50,666 nucleotides of DNA, from NCBI GenBank assembly GCA_030827135.1, contig JAURFE010000008.1, positions 1 through 50,666 on the forward strand, read 5' to 3'. Positions 31,589-39,990 of the stretch are shown here, piece by piece. Origin of the DNA: Vicinamibacterales bacterium. Its GTDB lineage: Bacteria; Acidobacteriota; Vicinamibacteria; Vicinamibacterales; SCN-69-37. Each line of letters starts with the position of its first letter. Position 1 is the first letter of the stretch. The notes beneath the pieces are model-generated. The model saw nothing but the letters and a program-made list of their open reading frames with translations, searched no databases and was not told where the DNA came from. A program made the position numbers and the translations under genes.

Positions 31589-31648
31589 GGGATGATGCGC
31601 AAGACACGTGCTCGGTCCGGACCGAGCACGATTCTTGCGCCGCATCCC
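31589..31648. repeat. Sixty-base near-perfect inverted repeat
   Basis: Two 30-base arms (31589-31618 and 31619-31648) meet without a loop at GGTCCGGACC and differ at about four positions. It lies between yhbY and the M20 hydrolase gene. A 31-codon frame follows (31651-31746), for which I see no evidence of function. Confidence 0.85.
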
Positions 31649-31753
31649 TTATGCGCGAGGCTGAATCCGACGTGGTCACCACGATGCTGGCGCTGGCATC
31701 CGGAGCGTTTATCGAAGTCCAGTTGGCTGATTGGATTCCGCGCTAATCCGGGC

Positions 31754-31759
31754 CACAAT
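31754..31759 (+). promoter_or_regulatory. Candidate leaderless promoter -10 (CACAAT)
   Basis: CACAAT ends 8 bases before the ATG at 31768, with no Shine-Dalgarno sequence between. It resembles the CATAAT box before the M28 peptidase gene, including the following GGCGC. Confidence 0.3.
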
Positions 31760-31767
31760 GGCGCCGC

Positions 31768-33102
31768 ATGAGTATCAGCCGACGCGCCTTCCTTGGCGGC
31801 CTCGCGGTCCTGCCGTTCGCCGGTGCCACGGCGCTGCCCGGGCAGGCGCGCAGCGGCGCTCCCCGGGTCGACGGTGCCGCGCTGCGGCAACGCATTGAAA
31901 CCCTCAGCACGTTCGGGCGGCCCGAAGGCGGCACGTTTGCCGATGGCGTCAGTCGCGTCGCGTATTCGGAGGCCGACGTCGCCGGGCGCGCCTACGTGAT
32001 GCGGCTCATGCGCGCGGCCGGGCTCGAACCGGTGATTGACCCGGCGGGGAACATCTTCGGTCGACGCGCCGGCCGCGACAACACGTTGGCGCCGATTCTG
32101 TTCGGATCCCATATCGACTCGGTGCCCAACGGCGGCAATTTTGACGGCGACCTTGGATCGTTGGCGGCCATCGGAGCGCTCGAAACGCTGGCCGCGTCCG
32201 GCGTTCGCACCCGGCATCCACTGGAGATGGTGATCTGGGCCGCGGAAGAGGGCGTGGCCTTTGGGCGCGGCCTGAGTTCCAGCCGCATTGTCGCCGGCGA
32301 CATCCAGCGGTCGGACATGGATCAGGTCTGGAACGGCATGACCCGGGCGGAGGCCATTCGCAGGATTGGTGGCGCCCCTGATCGCATCATGGAGGCGGTG
32401 CGGCCCAAGGGCGCGCACCACGCCTATCTGGAGCTTCATATCGAGCAGGGTGGTTCGCTCGATCGCAGCCGCACCCCCATCGGTGTTGTTGAGGGCATTG
32501 TCGCGATCGCGCGATACACGGCGACCATCACCGGTGTCGCGAATCACGCGGGGACGACGCCGATGGCGGAACGTCAGGATGCGCTCATCGCGGCATCACA
32601 CTTGACGCTCGCTGTGCGCGAGGTGGTGACAGGACAGGTGGGCCGGCAGGTTGGCACGGTGGGCCGGTTCGAGATTGAACCGAATGCTCCGAACGTGATT
32701 CCCGGGGTGGCGCGGTTCACCATTGAGCTGCGCGATCTCTCGAACGAGAAGCTGATTGACCTCGCCGAGGCGATTCGCGCCCGAGCCGCAGAGATTGCGC
32801 GGACCACGCGCACGACCATCGCGATCGAGCCCCTCAGCCACAACCCGCCGGCGCTGGCGTCGTCCGACGTGCAGCGCGCCATTGAACGAGCCGCCGACGG
32901 GCTTGGCCTCGGGCATGTCCGGATGCCGAGCGGGGCCGGGCACGACGCGCAGATGATGGCGCAGCTCGGCCCGATGGGGATGATTTTTGTGCCCAGTGTG
33001 GAGGGGGTCAGTCACTCGCCACGCGAGTGGACGTCGTGGGTGGATTGTGCGAACGGTGCGAATGCGCTGACTGCGTCCATCCTGGAGATGGACGCGGTCT
33101 GA
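31768..33102 (+). CDS. Tat-exported M20-family amidohydrolase (N-carbamoyl-amino-acid hydrolase-like)
   Basis: This 444-residue zinc hydrolase has a twin-arginine signal (SRRAFLGGLAVLPFAGA), so it is exported folded through the Tat system encoded at 21804-22886. The catalytic domain has zinc ligands in GSHIDSVPNGGNFDGDLG (about 115-132) and AAEEGVAFG, followed by LELHIEQGGSLD and the C-terminal HSPREWT. These motifs are those of hydantoinase/carbamoylase-type enzymes (N-carbamoyl-L-amino acid hydrolase, allantoate amidohydrolase, beta-ureidopropionase). The exact substrate is not determinable. The start ATG 31768 follows a CACAAT box without a ribosome-binding site. Confidence 0.92.
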   Translation: MSISRRAFLGGLAVLPFAGATALPGQARSGAPRVDGAALRQRIETLSTFGRPEGGTFADGVSRVAYSEADVAGRAYVMRLMRAAGLEPVIDPAGNIFGRRAGRDNTLAPILFGSHIDSVPNGGNFDGDLGSLAAIGALETLAASGVRTRHPLEMVIWAAEEGVAFGRGLSSSRIVAGDIQRSDMDQVWNGMTRAEAIRRIGGAPDRIMEAVRPKGAHHAYLELHIEQGGSLDRSRTPIGVVEGIVAIARYTATITGVANHAGTTPMAERQDALIAASHLTLAVREVVTGQVGRQVGTVGRFEIEPNAPNVIPGVARFTIELRDLSNEKLIDLAEAIRARAAEIARTTRTTIAIEPLSHNPPALASSDVQRAIERAADGLGLGHVRMPSGAGHDAQMMAQLGPMGMIFVPSVEGVSHSPREWTSWVDCANGANALTASILEMDAV

Positions 33103-33147
33103 ACATCGCGCGCATGCCCCAGCCGTGCTGCGGTTCGTGATCGAGTG

Positions 33148-33321
33148 ACCCGCCACGAGTTCGGCGCCCAGCAACTGCCCCTCGCGTTCCCAGCGCTCTT
33201 TCACCGAGAACCCGAGCACATCCGTTTACCACGCGATGCTGGCGGCCGCCTTCTTCGCGACCTTCTTCACCGGCATTCTTGCGACCGGCTTTTTCGTGGT
33301 CGTCGTTTTCTTCTTTGCCAT
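33148..33321 (-). pseudogene. Decayed VOC/glyoxalase-family gene
   Basis: On the minus strand the ATG at 33321 begins MAKKKTTTTKKPVARMPVKK, a basic tail, and reaches ASIAW, then TAA (33226-33228). The same frame continues TDVLGFSVKERWEREGQLLG and AELVAG. ASIAWYTDVLGF is the classic start of a VOC-fold (glyoxalase/bleomycin resistance) domain, so the stop replaces a tyrosine codon. Residues normally found between the basic tail and ASIAW are missing, and the similarity ends after AELVAG (33148). What remains is an internally deleted, stop-interrupted and 3'-truncated gene. The expressed part, if any, would be a 31-residue basic peptide. Confidence 0.75.
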
Positions 33322-33351
33322 GCGGACAACTGTAGCGGGGAACAGCACTGA

Positions 33352-33948
33352 TCAGTTACCAAGTGTCACGGCTGCCTCGGCGCCGGCCGGTTCACGGTAC
33401 GGGTCCATGGGAATGGCCACGTACTCGACGTCCAGAATCTCGAGCGTCTCGGTCTTGTTCGGTGCGCGCAGCACCACGCGGTCACCGACGTTGGCCTTCA
33501 GCAGCGCGCGTGCAAGGGGTGATCGCCAACTGATGTAATGGCGATTCAGGTCCACTTCGTCGAGGCCGACGATGTGGATGGTGTGCTCGGCACTGGCGGG
33601 GTCCCGGTAGGTGACCGTCGCACCGAAGAAAACGCGCGAGGCTGCCGATGCCGGCCGCGGGGAGGTGGGGTCCACGACCTCCGCTGAATCGATTCGTTTG
33701 CCGAGAAAGCGGATCCTCGAGTCGATCTGGCGCAGTCGCCGTTTGGCGTACAGGTAGTCGGCGTTTTCGCTGCGGTCTCCGTTGGACGCAGCCCACGTCA
33801 CCACCTTGGTCACGGCCGGTCGCTCCCGGTTCAGCAGGAATCGATGTTCGTCCTTCAGGCGTTGCAGGCCCGCGGGCGTGATGTAGTTTTTCACCGCCGG
33901 CCCCGGCGCATCGCGCTTCGGCTCCCGCAGCGGCCGTTTGGTTCGCAT
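33352..33948 (-). CDS. greB: GreB-like transcription elongation factor
   Basis: GreB rescues backtracked RNA polymerase by stimulating transcript cleavage. The 198-residue protein has the N-terminal coiled-coil domain with YITPAGLQRLKDEHRFLL, then GDRSENADYLYAKRRLRQID, which carries the tip acidic residues and fits GreB better than GreA. The C-terminal FKBP-like domain reads VFFGATVTYRD to SPLARALLKANVGDRVVL. A basic, unstructured N-terminal extension of about 20 residues precedes it. The ATG at 33948 is used; a GTG at 33957 would add three residues. The divergent S9 peptidase starts at 34006, so both share a 57-base promoter region. Confidence 0.9.
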   Translation of the reverse strand: MRTKRPLREPKRDAPGPAVKNYITPAGLQRLKDEHRFLLNRERPAVTKVVTWAASNGDRSENADYLYAKRRLRQIDSRIRFLGKRIDSAEVVDPTSPRPASAASRVFFGATVTYRDPASAEHTIHIVGLDEVDLNRHYISWRSPLARALLKANVGDRVVLRAPNKTETLEILDVEYVAIPMDPYREPAGAEAAVTLGN

Positions 33949-33991
33949 GATGGTCACGACATGCTCATGGTAGCCGGATCAGCGGCTGGCG

Positions 33992-33997
33992 TAGACT
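33992..33997 (+). promoter_or_regulatory. TANNNT box, candidate leaderless promoter -10
   Basis: TAGACT ends 8 bases before the ATG at 34006. The identical hexamer lies 7 bases before the amidohydrolase start on the other strand (39646). Confidence 0.4.
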
Positions 33998-34005
33998 GTG
34001 CGCCT

Positions 34006-36231
34006 ATGTCCCATACGCGCCTTCTCGTCCTTCTGGCACTGGTCGTCACCTCGGCCGCCCCGGCGGCGCAAACGACTGCGCCTCGGCCCATGACGTTTCT
34101 CGACATGCAGCTGATGAACCAGCCCGGGTCTCCCACGCCAAGTCCCGACGGCCGGTGGATGCTCTACACGATGTCGTTTCCCGACTGGCGGCAGGCGCGT
34201 CGCCAGAGCGATCTGTTCCTGGTATCGATCCCTGAGGGGGTGCCCTCGACAAAACGGATGACGTTCACGTCCGAGAAGAACGAGACGGCCCCCGCGTGGG
34301 CCCGGGACGGGCAGTCGTTCTTTTTTCTGTCCAACCGGGAGGCGCCGGCCAGTGCGTCGACACAGTCACAGCTGTACCGGATGCGGCCGGATGGCGGCGA
34401 GGCGCAGCGGATGACGGACGCGAAGGACGGTGTCTCCGACTTCGTCGTGAGTGCCGATGGGCGGTGGATCTACTATCGCGCGGGGCGGGCAGAGGGCCGG
34501 CAACTGTTCCGGATCGCCGCCGCGCCTCCTGCGGCGGGGCTCCCTTCGGCCGAAACCCTCACCGCGCAGCCGGCCGGCATCGAGACGTGGTCCCTGACGT
34601 CTGCGGGCGATCGCGTCTTCTTCACTGCGGCCGACCGGGTGGACGCGGAGGAGAAGGCCCGGCGGGACGCACGATTCACCGTGGACATCCGGAATGCCGA
34701 CACTCCGCTGCACGGGCTGTGGGTGCTTGACCTGGCCCCGACGGCCGTCCGACGCCTGTCGCCGGAAGGGCCGTACTCCGTCTCGGGCGTCACCATCAGC
34801 CAGGACGGCCGCTGGGTCGCGTTTCGGGGCGGTTCGCCGAAGCGGTATGAACGCAACATCACGCAGGAGAATCTGTACAGCGACCTGTACCTCCTGGACG
34901 TGGCCAGCGGCCACATCGAGCGTCTGACCGACAACGTGGAGGTGGGGGAGTCGGAGCCCAGCTTCTCGCCCGACAGCCGGTGGATCGCCTACGGCGCGCC
35001 TGACGACACCTCGCGGTACACGATGACCAACGGTCGCGTGTATCTGCGGGCCGTGGCCGGCCGCGGCACGCCGTTCCGGAAACTCGACGGCGGATTTGAT
35101 GGCGATCTGAACGTCGGTTTCTGGTCGCCCGACAGCAAAACCATTTACTTCAATACCGGGATCAAGGCGACGACGCAGCTGTTTGCGCTGGACGTGTCGC
35201 AGAACGAAATCCGGCAGGTGACGCGCGAATCCGCCGCCGTGTCCGTGAGTCGTGACGACGACAGTGGCGTCGTGCTGGTGTCGTATTCGGATGCCACTAC
35301 ACCCCAGACGTTTTTTGCGGCGCCGTCGCTTGATCGCGTCGGGACCCGGGCGGCCTGGACAGCGTTGACCGATGCCAATCCGCAGGTCCGCGGGTTTGCG
35401 CTCGGAACGCAGGAGGAGATCACGTGGACGTCGAAGGACGGCACGCGTGTGGGTGGCGTGCTTCACAAGCCGGTGGGATATCAGGCGGGCCAGCGATACC
35501 CGCTGATCGTGGCCATCCACGGCGGCCCCGCGTCGGCCGACATCCTGAACTTCAACGGCGGCTATGGTGCGCAGGTGTACGCGGGTGCCGGGTACGTGGT
35601 GCTGCGTCCGAACTACCGGGGATCGACCAACTACGGATTCAAGCACAAGACCGACATCGTGGGGGACTACTTCCGCACCGGGTATGAGGACATCATGACC
35701 GGCGTGGACCACCTCATCGCGCAGGGGCTTGTGGATGGCGCGCGCATGGGCGTGCTGGGCTGGAGCGCCGGGGGCCACTGGTCCAACTGGATTCTCACGC
35801 AGACCGACCGGTTCAAGGCCATCAGTTCCGGCGCGGGCACGTCCAACTGGATTTCGATGTATGCGCAGAGCGACGTGCAGCGCAACCGGCAGTTCTATCT
35901 GGGTGACAAACTTCCGTACGAGGACTATGACGCGTACTGGAATCAGTCGCCGCTGAAGTACATCCGCAACGCGAAGACACCGACCATGATTCATGTCGTG
36001 GAGGGAGACCCGCGCGTGCCGAGTCCCCAGTCGGTGGAGCTGCACATGGCGTTGAAGCAACTGGGCATCCCCACGGAGCTCTTCATGTATCCCGGGGCGA
36101 CCCACGGCATTCCCGACCCGCGCAACCAACTGGTCAAATCCATGAGTGAGATGGCCTGGATGGACTACTACGTCCGGGGCAAAGGCGCAAAATTCAGCTG
36201 GCGGGACGTCCTGGCGACGGTGGAGAAATAG
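34006..36231 (+). CDS. Secreted S9-family prolyl oligopeptidase-like peptidase
   Basis: This 741-residue protein has a signal peptide (cut near PAAQ, about residue 20). A WD/PD40-type beta-propeller (about 35-480) carries repeated segments such as SPDGRWMLYTM, SADGRWIYYRA and SPDSRWIAYGA. The C-terminal alpha/beta hydrolase has the nucleophile in GWSAGG, an Asp in VEGDPRVP and His in GATHGIPDP. It would cut small peptides in the periplasm or outside. ATG 34006 gives the clean signal peptide; the frame extends upstream into greB and is rejected. The gene heads a plus-strand run with the M28 peptidase. Confidence 0.93.
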   Translation: MSHTRLLVLLALVVTSAAPAAQTTAPRPMTFLDMQLMNQPGSPTPSPDGRWMLYTMSFPDWRQARRQSDLFLVSIPEGVPSTKRMTFTSEKNETAPAWARDGQSFFFLSNREAPASASTQSQLYRMRPDGGEAQRMTDAKDGVSDFVVSADGRWIYYRAGRAEGRQLFRIAAAPPAAGLPSAETLTAQPAGIETWSLTSAGDRVFFTAADRVDAEEKARRDARFTVDIRNADTPLHGLWVLDLAPTAVRRLSPEGPYSVSGVTISQDGRWVAFRGGSPKRYERNITQENLYSDLYLLDVASGHIERLTDNVEVGESEPSFSPDSRWIAYGAPDDTSRYTMTNGRVYLRAVAGRGTPFRKLDGGFDGDLNVGFWSPDSKTIYFNTGIKATTQLFALDVSQNEIRQVTRESAAVSVSRDDDSGVVLVSYSDATTPQTFFAAPSLDRVGTRAAWTALTDANPQVRGFALGTQEEITWTSKDGTRVGGVLHKPVGYQAGQRYPLIVAIHGGPASADILNFNGGYGAQVYAGAGYVVLRPNYRGSTNYGFKHKTDIVGDYFRTGYEDIMTGVDHLIAQGLVDGARMGVLGWSAGGHWSNWILTQTDRFKAISSGAGTSNWISMYAQSDVQRNRQFYLGDKLPYEDYDAYWNQSPLKYIRNAKTPTMIHVVEGDPRVPSPQSVELHMALKQLGIPTELFMYPGATHGIPDPRNQLVKSMSEMAWMDYYVRGKGAKFSWRDVLATVEK

Positions 36232-36329
36232 GCGGGGTGACGGTGATGGGCGAGCTGCAGTCTGTCTCGGCCGCACGACTCGGCAACCACTGATCAAAGG
36301 CCACCACCTCTCTTGATGTTCGCCCGGTG

Positions 36330-36335
36330 CATAAT
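36330..36335 (+). promoter_or_regulatory. Candidate leaderless promoter -10 (CATAAT)
   Basis: CATAAT, preceded by TG two bases before it, ends 7 bases before the ATG at 36343. It overlaps an alternative ATG at 36334, so if it works as a -10 element, the start is 36343. Confidence 0.35.
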
Positions 36336-36342
36336 GGCGCGC

Positions 36343-37947
36343 ATGATTACCGGTCCTGCGCCTGCTCGCCTCGGAGTGTTGTGCTTCGCCCTGTTTGCCG
36401 TGCTGGTGGTGGCGCAGCCACACGCTGGTGCCTCGTCACAGCGACCGCTGGTCGACGAGGGGATGGTGCAGAAGTTGCGGACGGAAGGCCTGGAGCACTC
36501 GCGCGTGATGGAGACCCTGTCGTACATCACCGACGTGCTTGGGGCGCGGCTGACGCTGAGCAACGACATGGCCCGGGCGCAGGACTGGGCCCTCGACCAC
36601 ATGCGCTCGCTTGACCTCGGCAATGTTGTGGCGCAGCCGTTCATGGACTACGGCATTCGCTGGGACAACGAGTACACGTCGCTGCACCTGATGACGCCGG
36701 ATTATCAACCGATGGTGGGGTATCCCATCTCGCACACGCCCGGCACGAACGGCAAACACACGGCGCCGGTGGTGATTGGCGAGATTCGGTCGCGTGCGGA
36801 TCTCGGTCGCCTGCGTGGGACGCTGCGCGGCGCACTCGTGCTGGCCACCGCACCTGCGGTGGTGGATCAAGAGGTGTATCGCCGTGGTGTGCCGCGCTAC
36901 ACGTCCGCCGACCTGGCGCTGCTCGCGCAGCCGGCGCCGCCCCCGGCCGCCCCTCCGGCGGCTCCGGCCGCCGCAGCCGCGCCGCCCGCCAGTGCAGCGG
37001 CCGCAGCACCCAACGCGGCCGTGGTGCGACCCGAAGAGAAGATGGCGTTCTACAAGGCCGAGGGCGTGATCGCCGTCTTCCAGTCGGAGAGTGGCTGGCC
37101 CGGCGCGGTGCGCGGCTTTGCGCGACCGGGTACCCGGGCCGACAACTGGGGACGGGACGAGTCGCTGGCCGCGCCGCCGATCGTCGCCATCACCCCCGAG
37201 CACTACAACCGGATGTATCGCCTCCGCCAGCGCGATATTCCGGTGACGGTGGAGATCGAAATCCGGAACCGCATCGGCGAGTCGAGGGAACAGGCGCGAA
37301 ACGTCTTCGGCGAAATCCCGGGCACCGACCTCAGGGACGAAGTGGTGATGATCGGCGCCCACTTCGACACGTGGCACGCGAGTCCGAACGCCAGCGACAA
37401 CACGTCCGGTGTGGCAGTGGTGCTCGAGGCCATGCGCCTGCTGCGTGTGGCGGGGGCCACGCCTCGCCGGACGATTCGCGCGGCGCTTTGGGCGGGGGAG
37501 GAGCAGGGCCTGCACGGATCCCGGGAGTATGTGCTGAAGACCTTCGGGGATCCGGCCGCTCCCGCCGGCGTGACACCGGCCTACGAGCACTTCTCGGCGT
37601 ATTTCAATCAGGACTACGGTCCCGGACAGTACCGGGGGATCTACCTTCAGGAGAACGAGGCCGCGCGCGAGATGCTCACGGCGTGGACGCGGCCGTTTCA
37701 CGACCTTGGCATGACCACCGTCTCCCCGCGCGGCGTCGGCAGCACCGATCACATCTCGTTTGATCGCGTCGGTCTGCCGGGATTCCAGTTTCTGCAGGAC
37801 CGCACAGGAGGCACAGGCGGCCACACCAATCTCGACTTCATCGAGACGATCCCTGTCGAGGACATGAAGCGGAATGCGGTGATCATGGCGGCGTTTGCGT
37901 ACCATGCCGCGATGGCCGACGCGCGCGTGCCCCGCAAACCGCGCTGA
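36343..37947 (+). CDS. Secreted M28-family aminopeptidase/carboxypeptidase Q-like
   Basis: This 534-residue peptidase has a signal peptide (cut near PHAGA, about residue 30). A PA-type insert domain (about 110-290) is interrupted by a 30-residue Ala/Pro-only linker (about 197-227). The M28 zinc domain has GAHFDTWHASPNASDNTSG, the general base in AGEEQGLHG, a third-ligand region in GSTDHISFD and GHTNLDFIE. It would release single amino acids from peptides outside the inner membrane. Alternative in-frame starts at 36313 and 36334 add up to ten residues. It lies downstream of the S9 gene and convergent with the amidohydrolase gene, whose stop is 10 bases away. Confidence 0.92.
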   Translation: MITGPAPARLGVLCFALFAVLVVAQPHAGASSQRPLVDEGMVQKLRTEGLEHSRVMETLSYITDVLGARLTLSNDMARAQDWALDHMRSLDLGNVVAQPFMDYGIRWDNEYTSLHLMTPDYQPMVGYPISHTPGTNGKHTAPVVIGEIRSRADLGRLRGTLRGALVLATAPAVVDQEVYRRGVPRYTSADLALLAQPAPPPAAPPAAPAAAAAPPASAAAAAPNAAVVRPEEKMAFYKAEGVIAVFQSESGWPGAVRGFARPGTRADNWGRDESLAAPPIVAITPEHYNRMYRLRQRDIPVTVEIEIRNRIGESREQARNVFGEIPGTDLRDEVVMIGAHFDTWHASPNASDNTSGVAVVLEAMRLLRVAGATPRRTIRAALWAGEEQGLHGSREYVLKTFGDPAAPAGVTPAYEHFSAYFNQDYGPGQYRGIYLQENEAAREMLTAWTRPFHDLGMTTVSPRGVGSTDHISFDRVGLPGFQFLQDRTGGTGGHTNLDFIETIPVEDMKRNAVIMAAFAYHAAMADARVPRKPR

Positions 37948-37957
37948 GCGCCGACGG

Positions 37958-39646
37958 TTATTGCCGGCGCCAGGTGATGGCGCCGCCCATGACCGTCAAC
38001 ATGGCGTCCACCTCAGCGAGCCGGCCAGGCGGGATGTCGAAGATGTCCTCCGACAGCGCGACGAAGTCGGCGAGTGCGCCCACCGCGAGCGTGCCTTTGT
38101 GTTCGTCGGCAAACTCCGCGTACGCCGAACCGGCGGTGAAGTGCCGGACCGCCTCGGCCACAGAGAGCCGGTGTTCCGCATAGAACCCCTCTGCGGGTGT
38201 GCCGTCGGGGAGCTGGCGGGTGACGGCGGCGTGGATGCCGCGCATCACCTCCATCGTGAAGACGGGATAGTCGCTGCCAAACGCCTGTGCGGCGCCTGCG
38301 GTGTCAAACAGCCTGAACGCGTTCGATCGCGATGCGCGCTCGGGTCCGAGCGCCGGCGCGTAGTTGGAGAGCGTGATCGTGTCGGGACTGGCAAACATCG
38401 CCTGTGTGGAGGCAATCACGCCGAGCGCGCGGAACCGTGGCAGGTCCGACAGTGCCGGCACCTCGACGTGTTCAATGCGATGACGCCGGTCGGACGAGGC
38501 GTTGGTGGCGCCTGCGAACTCGAAGGCATCCAACGCCATGCGAATCGCGCGGTCCCCGATCGCATGCAACTGGACCTGCCAGCCGACCCGATCGTAGGCC
38601 GCGACGGCCGCGTTGAGTGACGGCTGGTCCCACATCGGCAGACCTGTGCCCGGCTGATCGGCGTAGGGGTCGACCATCGCCGCCGTGTGCGCGTCCACGG
38701 TGCCGTCGAGCATGCCCTTGGCGATACCGAAGGTGAGGAGGGACCCCGCGTGTGTCTGCTTCAGCGCCTGGAATTCCGCCAGGCGCGCGTCCGTCACGTC
38801 GCGTACGAACGGCACGGCGACGCGCAGACGCAGCTTCAGTACGCCCTCCCGGGCGGCGCGCGCGTACGCTTCGTACTCGACGCCTGAGGCGCCGGACCCG
38901 CTCGCCACCTGAAGCGAGGTCAGGCCAAACGAGGCCGCCTTGTCGAGCTCCGCCATCAGCGATCGATACACCTGGTCGGCCGTGACCGGCGGTATCAACC
39001 GCCGCACGAGGCCGGACGCCGCTTCCTTGAGCACGCCGGTCGGTTCCCCTGCGGCATCACGATCGATCCGGCCGTTCTGAGGATCCGGGGTCGCACGGGT
39101 CACGGACGCCAACTGCAGCGCGCGGGAATTGGCCAGCGTCTGGTGCCCATCACGATCGGTCAGCAGCACGGGCCGGTCGGGGAACACGGCATCGAGGTAC
39201 CGCCGGTGGGGCCGCCGGTCCGGAAAGTCGGTGGCACCCCAGCCGCGACCGGTAATCCACTCCTCGGGACCAAGCGTGGCCGCAAACTCCCTGAGCCTGC
39301 GCTGGAGCACCTCGACCGAGCCTGAGTCACCGAGGTCCGCCGTGGGCCGCGTCGGCAGGTGCCAATGCGCGTCGTTGAACCCCGGCACGACCCGGCGGCC
39401 TGCCAGGTCGATTCGGCGTGTGTCCGTTCCTGCAAGCGGATCGATCTCGGCCGTGGTGCCAATCGCCACGATGCGGCCGCCGGTCACGGCCAGCGCTTCG
39501 GCCTCCGGCCTGGCGGCATCACCGGTCCAGATGCGGCCATTGGTGAAGACGGCGTCCGGCGGTGGTCCTGCCGGGGTTCGCCGGCAGGCGCCGGCGACGG
39601 CGAGCGACAGCAGCAGCACACACAGAACGCGTCGACGTGGAGTCAT
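37958..39646 (-). CDS. Amidohydrolase family lipoprotein (YtcJ-like)
   Basis: This 562-residue metal-dependent hydrolase begins with a lipoprotein signal ending LAVAGAC, so it is probably membrane-anchored and periplasmic. The amidohydrolase_3 layout is clear: DAVFTNGRIWTGD at the N-terminus, the metal-binding GFNDAHWHLP (about 94-103), a long TIM-barrel section with VQLHAIGDRAIRMALD and HRIEHVEV, FGSDYPVF with the conserved Asp, and a C-terminal beta segment. The substrates of YtcJ-like enzymes vary (amides, N-acyl compounds) and cannot be named. The start follows a TAGACT box by 7 bases. Confidence 0.9.
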   Translation of the reverse strand: MTPRRRVLCVLLLSLAVAGACRRTPAGPPPDAVFTNGRIWTGDAARPEAEALAVTGGRIVAIGTTAEIDPLAGTDTRRIDLAGRRVVPGFNDAHWHLPTRPTADLGDSGSVEVLQRRLREFAATLGPEEWITGRGWGATDFPDRRPHRRYLDAVFPDRPVLLTDRDGHQTLANSRALQLASVTRATPDPQNGRIDRDAAGEPTGVLKEAASGLVRRLIPPVTADQVYRSLMAELDKAASFGLTSLQVASGSGASGVEYEAYARAAREGVLKLRLRVAVPFVRDVTDARLAEFQALKQTHAGSLLTFGIAKGMLDGTVDAHTAAMVDPYADQPGTGLPMWDQPSLNAAVAAYDRVGWQVQLHAIGDRAIRMALDAFEFAGATNASSDRRHRIEHVEVPALSDLPRFRALGVIASTQAMFASPDTITLSNYAPALGPERASRSNAFRLFDTAGAAQAFGSDYPVFTMEVMRGIHAAVTRQLPDGTPAEGFYAEHRLSVAEAVRHFTAGSAYAEFADEHKGTLAVGALADFVALSEDIFDIPPGRLAEVDAMLTVMGGAITWRRQ

Positions 39647-39653
39647 GGCGGTG

Positions 39654-39659
39654 AGTCTA
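39654..39659 (-). promoter_or_regulatory. TANNNT box, candidate leaderless promoter -10
   Basis: On the minus strand TAGACT ends 7 bases before the ATG at 39646. No Shine-Dalgarno sequence is present. Confidence 0.4.
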
Positions 39660-39705
39660 CACTCGCGCCGGCCGGAGCCGGCGGTAGGATGGAACGGTAG
39701 GCGTT

Positions 39706-39990
39706 ATGGCATCCCTCCGAGCAGACTCCCGCGGCGTCATCGTCGTCTGCGCCTCGTGCGCGCAGGCGAATCGTCTGGCCTTTGGTCGGCTTGGATTGGC
39801 GACGAGGTGCGGCCAGTGGCTGGTGGTCAAGGTCGACACCGAGGGGGTGCCGGACCTGGCGGCGCGACTCCGGATTCAGTCCATCCCCACCATGGCGGTC
39901 TTTCGCGATGGGGCGTTGGCGGCCAGAACATCCGGCGCCATGCCTGCGGACCAGATCGAGGCATTTGTGCAGCAGTCCCTCTCCGCGTAG
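39706..39990 (+). CDS. Internally deleted thioredoxin TrxC-like protein
   Basis: This 94-residue protein joins two ends of a TrxC-type thioredoxin. Residues 1-37 are the zinc-ribbon start (VIVVCASCAQANRLAFGRLG, then RCGQ). From residue 38 it reads WLVVKVDTEGVPDLAARLRI, then QSIPTMAVFRDG and a final helix, the C-terminal half of a thioredoxin domain with the cis-Pro intact. The second zinc CxxC and the whole active-site region with WCGPC are absent. The likely junction is RCGQ/W, where both parental segments plausibly ended in GQ. It cannot act as an ordinary thioredoxin. It may be a pseudogene kept in frame, or a deletion created in assembly. Confidence 0.8.
   Translation: MASLRADSRGVIVVCASCAQANRLAFGRLGLATRCGQWLVVKVDTEGVPDLAARLRIQSIPTMAVFRDGALAARTSGAMPADQIEAFVQQSLSA

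Noticed and set aside
31589-31648. Insertion sequence
   Set aside because: The inverted repeat has no internal space for a transposase and no visible target duplication.
31651-31746. Small 31-codon frame after the 60-base inverted repeat
   Set aside because: It has no Shine-Dalgarno sequence or recognisable homologue; it could be a gene remnant but cannot be supported.
30214-32547. Very long minus-strand open frame opposite the methyltransferase, yhbY and M20 genes
   Set aside because: It is a third-position shadow in high-GC DNA, runs through palindromic repeats, and its translation (Arg/His/Gly-rich) has no recognisable domain.
34366-36423. Long minus-strand frame opposite the S9 peptidase
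   Set aside because: Shadow frame; the plus strand has a signal peptide, propeller repeats and a catalytic triad.
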